Origin: Rubrivivax sp.
GTDB lineage: Bacteria; Pseudomonadota; Gammaproteobacteria; Burkholderiales; Burkholderiaceae
Length of the DNA: 5,049 nucleotides
Assembly: GCA_004211235.1 (NCBI GenBank)
Contig: SEEY01000344.1
Coordinates: 1-5,049, forward strand
Reading direction: 5' to 3'
Positions 1 through 5,049 of the stretch are shown in pieces; within the stretch, counting starts at the first letter, position 1, and every line of letters begins with the position of its first letter. A model generated the notes under the pieces. It did not search any database. It was not told the origin of the DNA and was given only the letters and a program-made list of their open reading frames with translations. The translations under genes were made by a program, and so were the position numbers.

Positions 1-1875
1 GTTCATGACGGTGATGGCCATGCTCGGGTTGTCCATCGCCGCACCTTCGGTCAGTTCCAGCTCCAGGCGCTCGGCCGGCATGCCGACGTCCTGCAGCACG
101 CGCCCGACCAGCTCGGGCAGGTCGTCATGGCGGAACTGCACCGCCGACAGGTTCACAGCCATCGACAGTTCCGGCAGGCCGGCGTCGTCCCAGCGGCGCA
201 GCTGGTTCAGCGCCTCGTTGAGCACCCACTCGCCGATGGGCAGGATGAGCCCGGAGCTTTCCGCCACCGGAATGAATTCGCCGGGCGACACCCAGCCGAG
301 CTCCGGGTGCTGCCAGCGCAGCAGGGCCTCGGCCCCGGTGACGCGGCTCTGGCCGTTGGGCTCCAGCACGAACTGCGGCTGGTAGTGCAGGCTGAGCTGG
401 CCGCGTTCCTGCGCACGGCGCAGCGCGTTCTCCAGCAGCAGCGCGCGGGCCGACTGCGCCTGCATCTCGCTCGTGAAGAAGCGGTAGGCGTTGCGGCCGT
501 CCTTCTTGGCGCGGTACATGGCCGCGTCGGCGCACTTGCACAGCGTCTCGAAGTCGTCGCCATCGGTCGGGAACATCGCGATGCCCATCGACGGCGTGAC
601 GGTCAGCTCCTGCTGCTCGACCTGGAAGGGCGCGCTGGCCAGCGCCATCAACTTGGTGGCCAGGTGGGCGGCGCCGGCGATGTCGGTCAGCGGCAGCACC
701 AGCACGAACTCGTCGCCGCCCATGCGGGCGACCGTGTCCTGCTCGCGCACGGCGCCGCGCAGCCGCAGCGCCAGCTGGCTGAGCAGCGCGTCGCCGATGC
801 GGTGGCCGAGCGAATCGTTGACGTTCTTGAAGTGGTCCAGATCCAGGAACAGCACGGCCAGCGGCTCGTCGCCACGGCGGGCGATGTCGATGGCCTGGCT
901 GGCGCGGTCGGCCAGCAGGTGGCGGTTGGGCAGGCCGGTCAGGCCGTCGAACAGGGCGAGGCGCTCGGCGCGCGCCTCCGCCGCCTGCTGCTCGGCCACC
1001 TTCTGCTCCAGCGCCGCGACGGTCTGGCTGAGCTGCTCGGTGCGCTGCTGCACCAGCGCCTCCAGCTGGGCCTTGGCCTGCACCAGCTCCAGCTCGGCCT
1101 GCTTGCGGGCCGTGATGTCCTGCGTGATCCACAGCGAGCCGCGCGACAGGTCGGCGGCATCGATGGCCTTGCTGCGCACCTCGCACCACACGGGCGTACC
1201 GTCCTTGCGACCCAGCACCATCTCGGCATGAAAGGCCTCGCCGCGGGACAGCGGGCCGTAGCAGCGCTCCGCGGCGAGCTGCCAGTCCTCGTCGCTGAGA
1301 TACCAGGCGCGCGAGGACTGGCCGTCGAGCTCGCCCGGCGCGAAGCCGAAGAGCTGCTCGAAGGCGCGATTGCAACGGGTCACGCGGCGGTCGCGCAGGA
1401 AGACGATGCCGACCATGGTGTGGTCGAAGATCAGCTGCTGCTCGGCGTGCAGGTCGGCCAGCGTGGCGTCAGCCTGGCGGCGCTCGTGGATGTCGTCGAC
1501 GATCCAGATTGAGCCGGCGGCCGGGTCGGCAGGGTTGATCAGCCGGCCGGTGAGGTGGGCCCAGAACGATTCGCCGTTCTGGCGCCGCATCAGCTGCTCG
1601 CTGCGGAAGGTCTCGCCGGCCGCCAGCATCGGGTAGGCGCGGCGGCCCAGGCTGCGCGCCTGCTGCTCGTTCTCGTACAGCTCCACGCTGCTGCGCCCGA
1701 CGGCGGCCTCGGGGCTCGCGAAGCCGTAGATCTCGGCATAACGCTGATTGCAGCGGACCAGCGTCCGCGCCTTGACGAAGACCACGCCGACGCCGGCATT
1801 GGCCAGAATGACATCCAGCTCGCGCGTCGCCTGCGTGAGCGCGGAGTTGTCGCTGGTGTCTGGCACAAGGCTCAT
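1..1875 (-). CDS. PAS-PAS-GGDEF-EAL cyclic-di-GMP signalling protein (C-terminus off the left edge)
   Basis: Cyclic-di-GMP turnover protein, read without a stop from 1875 down to base 1 (625 codons). Domains in order: PAS 1 at about residues 20-130; PAS 2 at about 148-258, ending in a PAC-like SLWITQDITARKQ; an Ala/Gln/Glu-rich coiled coil at about 258-305; GGDEF at about 306-468; then EAL from about 475, cut off by the window. The GGDEF site is intact (MGGDEF, 385-390), with FDGLTGLPNR at 309-318 and an inhibitory-site RxxD (R377, D380) five residues before it. In the EAL part, EALLR (E516-R520), NLS (N575) and ELTE (607-610) are present; the DDFG and later metal/catalytic residues would lie outside. 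There is no signal peptide or membrane segment, so it is probably cytoplasmic and senses through PAS. By family knowledge it could be a diguanylate cyclase, a phosphodiesterase or both. The ATG at 1875 was chosen because the product begins soon before PAS 1. An in-frame ATG at 1950 would add 25 Arg/Pro-rich residues and overlap the divergent gene's start. Neither has a clear Shine-Dalgarno sequence. Confidence 0.93.
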   Translation of the reverse strand, partial: MSLVPDTSDNSALTQATRELDVILANAGVGVVFVKARTLVRCNQRYAEIYGFASPEAAVGRSSVELYENEQQARSLGRRAYPMLAAGETFRSEQLMRRQNGESFWAHLTGRLINPADPAAGSIWIVDDIHERRQADATLADLHAEQQLIFDHTMVGIVFLRDRRVTRCNRAFEQLFGFAPGELDGQSSRAWYLSDEDWQLAAERCYGPLSRGEAFHAEMVLGRKDGTPVWCEVRSKAIDAADLSRGSLWITQDITARKQAELELVQAKAQLEALVQQRTEQLSQTVAALEQKVAEQQAAEARAERLALFDGLTGLPNRHLLADRASQAIDIARRGDEPLAVLFLDLDHFKNVNDSLGHRIGDALLSQLALRLRGAVREQDTVARMGGDEFVLVLPLTDIAGAAHLATKLMALASAPFQVEQQELTVTPSMGIAMFPTDGDDFETLCKCADAAMYRAKKDGRNAYRFFTSEMQAQSARALLLENALRRAQERGQLSLHYQPQFVLEPNGQSRVTGAEALLRWQHPELGWVSPGEFIPVAESSGLILPIGEWVLNEALNQLRRWDDAGLPELSMAVNLSAVQFRHDDLPELVGRVLQDVGMPAERLELELTEGAAMDNPSMAITVMN

Positions 1876-1948
1876 GAAGACGTCGTCAAGCGGCGGTCGT
1901 GTCGGGCGGCGGAGTATCAGCGGACGGAACCGTTTATTGTCTGGTCGC
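1876..1948. promoter_or_regulatory. Divergent intergenic region between the GGDEF-EAL gene and the acetyltransferase gene
   Basis: This 73-bp gap must hold the promoters of both divergent genes unless they start inside neighbouring coding sequence. The only AT-rich island is at 1933-1938 (TTTATT on the plus strand, 4 of 6 against TATAAT). If used, it would give the acetyltransferase a leader of only a few bases. On the minus strand GATACT (plus 1911-1919 region, within gagtatcag) is another 4-of-6 match. Neither has a recognisable -35 box at the right distance, and no operator repeat is visible. This is a location for promoters rather than an identified promoter. Confidence 0.3.
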
Positions 1949-2458
1949 ATGCATATCCTGGACACCGAACGCCTGTCGCTGCGTGAATTCACACCGCTGG
2001 ACGCGCCCTTCCTGCTGCGGCTGGTCAACGAGCCGGGCTGGATCCGCAACATCAGCAACCCCGGCCTGCGCACGCTGGACGACGCCCTCGTCTGGGCCGA
2101 GGGCCGGCTGTTCAAGCCTTACCGGGAACTGGGCCACGGCTTCTGGGCGGTCGAGCGTCGCGCCGACGGTCTGCTGGTCGGCATGTGCGGCCTGTTCCGG
2201 CGCGCCGCGCTGCCCGAGCCGGACATCGGCTATGCGCTGCTGGCCGAGCACGAGGGCTGCGGCTATGCGCTGGAGGCAGCGCGCGGCTGCGTGGCCCATG
2301 CCCACGACGTGCTGGGCTGGCGCACGCTGATGGCCATCACGGCCGTCGACAACCCGCGCAGCGTGGCGCTGCTCTCCAGGCTCGGCTTCGTCGAGCAGGG
2401 GCAGGAACGGCTCGAGGGCTACAACGAGCCCTCGAGGGTGTTCAGGCTGACGCTCTGA
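1949..2458 (+). CDS. GNAT-family N-acetyltransferase, RimJ/RimL-like
   Basis: A 169-residue, single-domain GNAT enzyme that should move the acetyl group of acetyl-CoA to an amine; the substrate cannot be told from sequence. The N-terminus (TERLSLREFTPLDAPFL, about 6-22) is the usual opening of the RimJ/RimL or Acetyltransf_3 subgroup. Motif A is at about 92-110: DIGYALL forms the strand, and HEGCGYALEA holds the pyrophosphate-binding loop (G103, G105) and following helix. Motif B follows as AITAVDNPRSVALLSRLGF (129-147), with the typical Asn135 and terminal Gly-Phe. Length is normal for the family. The ATG at 1949 was chosen because the conserved N-terminus begins right after it; the frame is open back to 1748, but that stretch is antisense to the PAS gene. 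No Shine-Dalgarno sequence is evident. It is divergent from the GGDEF-EAL gene and convergent with purB. It could be a ribosomal-protein, metabolite or drug acetyltransferase. Confidence 0.88.
   Translation: MHILDTERLSLREFTPLDAPFLLRLVNEPGWIRNISNPGLRTLDDALVWAEGRLFKPYRELGHGFWAVERRADGLLVGMCGLFRRAALPEPDIGYALLAEHEGCGYALEAARGCVAHAHDVLGWRTLMAITAVDNPRSVALLSRLGFVEQGQERLEGYNEPSRVFRLTL
2411..2436. repeat. 10-bp perfect inverted repeat (hairpin) near the 3' end of the acetyltransferase gene
   Basis: CTCGAGGGCT at 2411-2420 and AGCCCTCGAG at 2427-2436 are exact reverse complements, separated by the 6-base loop acaacg. The hairpin lies inside the last codons of the acetyltransferase (LEGYNEPS) and 42 bases beyond the purB stop when read on the minus strand. 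No T-run follows on either strand, so it is not a classical intrinsic terminator. Because the two genes converge with a 19-bp gap, it could still slow polymerase or protect the 3' end of either transcript; this role is inferred. Confidence 0.5.
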
Positions 2459-2477
2459 GCGCCACCTGGTCCGACGG

Positions 2478-4731
<2,254 letters not shown>

Positions 4732-4950
4732 TCAGGCGATCAGCAGTTCCCTCGAGCGGACGTGCAGCAGGCGCACCAGGCGCCAGATTCGCCGTTCGAT
4801 CTCGGCCAGCTCAAGCTTCCACAGCGCCGCGATCTCCGCCAGCAGCAGGCCTTGCGCCAGCAGCGTGAGCAGATGGCGGCTGGCCTGGTCGATCTGGCGG
4901 CCGGCGGCCGTGGTGTCCAGTGCGGCGCCGGCCACCGCCCGCCAGGCCGC
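4732..4950 (-). CDS. C-terminal part of a probable LuxR/GerE-type helix-turn-helix regulator, 5' part lost at the inverted repeat
   Basis: The last 64 or so codons read in the minus direction end in LLTLLAQGLLLAEIAALWKL, then ELAEIERRIWRLVRLL and HVRSRELLIA. This follows the spacing of the LuxR/GerE DNA-binding fold: helix 1 with L..LAQG, EIA at the start of the turn, a recognition-helix region around ELAEIERRIW, and the closing (V)RSR-ELL typical of these domains. The usual Ser/Thr-Val positions of the turn are replaced by Leu and Glu-Ile, so it is divergent. The open frame nominally continues to a GTG at 5013 and on to the edge. From 4951 upward, however, it merely reads the reverse complement of its own 3' part, so that extension (MSRWRLAWSIWR and so on) is not a believable N-terminus. 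I therefore stop the supported coding part at the spacer. The receiver or sensor domain, if any, is not visible. Confidence 0.5.
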   Translation of the reverse strand, partial: AAWRAVAGAALDTTAAGRQIDQASRHLLTLLAQGLLLAEIAALWKLELAEIERRIWRLVRLLHVRSRELLIA

Positions 4951-5049
4951 CGCCGCACTGGACACCACGGCCGCCGGCCGCCAGATCGACCAGGCCAGCC
5001 GCCATCTGCTCACGCTGCTGGCGCAAGGCCTGCTGCTGGCGGAGATCGC
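4829..5049. repeat. Perfect inverted repeat, 99-bp arms and 23-bp spacer, reaching the window end
   Basis: Bases 4829-4927 and 4951-5049 are exact reverse complements with no mismatch (paired positions sum to 9878). The spacer 4928-4950 carries a further five complementary pairs (4929-4933 with 4945-4949). The right arm ends exactly at the last base, so the full arm length cannot be seen; the base left of 4829 would pair with position 5050. The left arm lies in the regulator gene and the right arm is its mirror copy, with no transposase, terminal repeat or direct target duplication visible. A foldback artefact at a contig end is the simplest explanation; a real inverted duplication is the alternative. 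Confidence 0.97.

Noticed and set aside
127..1512. Long plus-strand open frame (461 codons) opposite the GGDEF-EAL gene
   Set aside because: It is the antisense shadow of a clearly recognisable PAS/GGDEF gene; the product is low-complexity Ala/Gln/Leu/Arg-rich sequence with no family features, as expected at this G+C content.
1748..1948. 67-codon upstream extension of the acetyltransferase
   Set aside because: It overlaps the start of the PAS gene on the other strand, and the GNAT fold begins right after the ATG at 1949.
4951..5049. N-terminal half of the regulator reading frame (start at 5013)
   Set aside because: This stretch is the exact reverse complement of the gene's own 3' portion, so the peptide is an antisense read-through of the foldback rather than a natural N-terminus.
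4829..5049. Covalently closed hairpin telomere of a linear replicon
   Set aside because: The arms are GC-rich coding sequence and the 23-bp spacer is not symmetric, whereas resolved hairpin telomeres give palindromes with almost no unpaired spacer. There is no protelomerase gene or AT-rich telomere-like sequence in view.
4829..5049. Insertion sequence or transposon end
   Set aside because: No transposase frame, no short target duplication, and the left arm is continuous with the regulator coding frame.

Overview
The window is about two-thirds G+C by eye, with strongly GC-biased third codon positions and long antisense open frames behind every real gene. The PurB sequence and the YibF-type glutathione transferase beside it fit a betaproteobacterium, most likely a high-GC member of the Burkholderiales (Rubrivivax/Roseateles/Leptothrix-like). 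The placement is inferred from family resemblance recalled from memory, not from a search.

Layout, left to right. (1) Positions 1-1875, minus strand: the first 625 codons of a PAS-PAS-coiled coil-GGDEF-EAL cyclic-di-GMP signalling protein; its C-terminus lies beyond the left edge. (2) 1876-1948: a 73-bp divergent intergenic region. (3) 1949-2458, plus strand: a GNAT acetyltransferase of the RimJ/RimL type. (4) 2478-3848, minus strand: purB, adenylosuccinate lyase, complete and 456 residues long, converging on the acetyltransferase with only 19 bp between stops. (5) 3849-4098: a divergent intergenic region with a near-consensus -10 element for each flanking gene, several predicted hairpins and a good plus-strand intrinsic terminator with no visible gene in front of it. 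It is a candidate small-RNA locus. (6) 4099-4731, plus strand: a YibF-like glutathione S-transferase. (7) 4732 to about 4950, minus strand: the C-terminal end of a gene whose product resembles a LuxR/GerE helix-turn-helix, abutting the transferase stop codon with no gap. (8) 4829-5049: a perfect inverted repeat with 99-bp arms and a 23-bp spacer, running to the last base.

The genes do not form one operon: the strands alternate (-, +, -, +, -), so each is probably its own transcription unit. PurB is a housekeeping purine-biosynthesis enzyme; the others are signalling, acetylation, detoxification and regulatory functions with no evident shared pathway. I see no defence system, mobile element, CRISPR array, tRNA or rRNA. 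The two items most worth a second look are the foldback at the right end, which may be an assembly artefact and destroys the regulator gene's reading frame, and the orphan terminator with structured sequence upstream of it between purB and the transferase.
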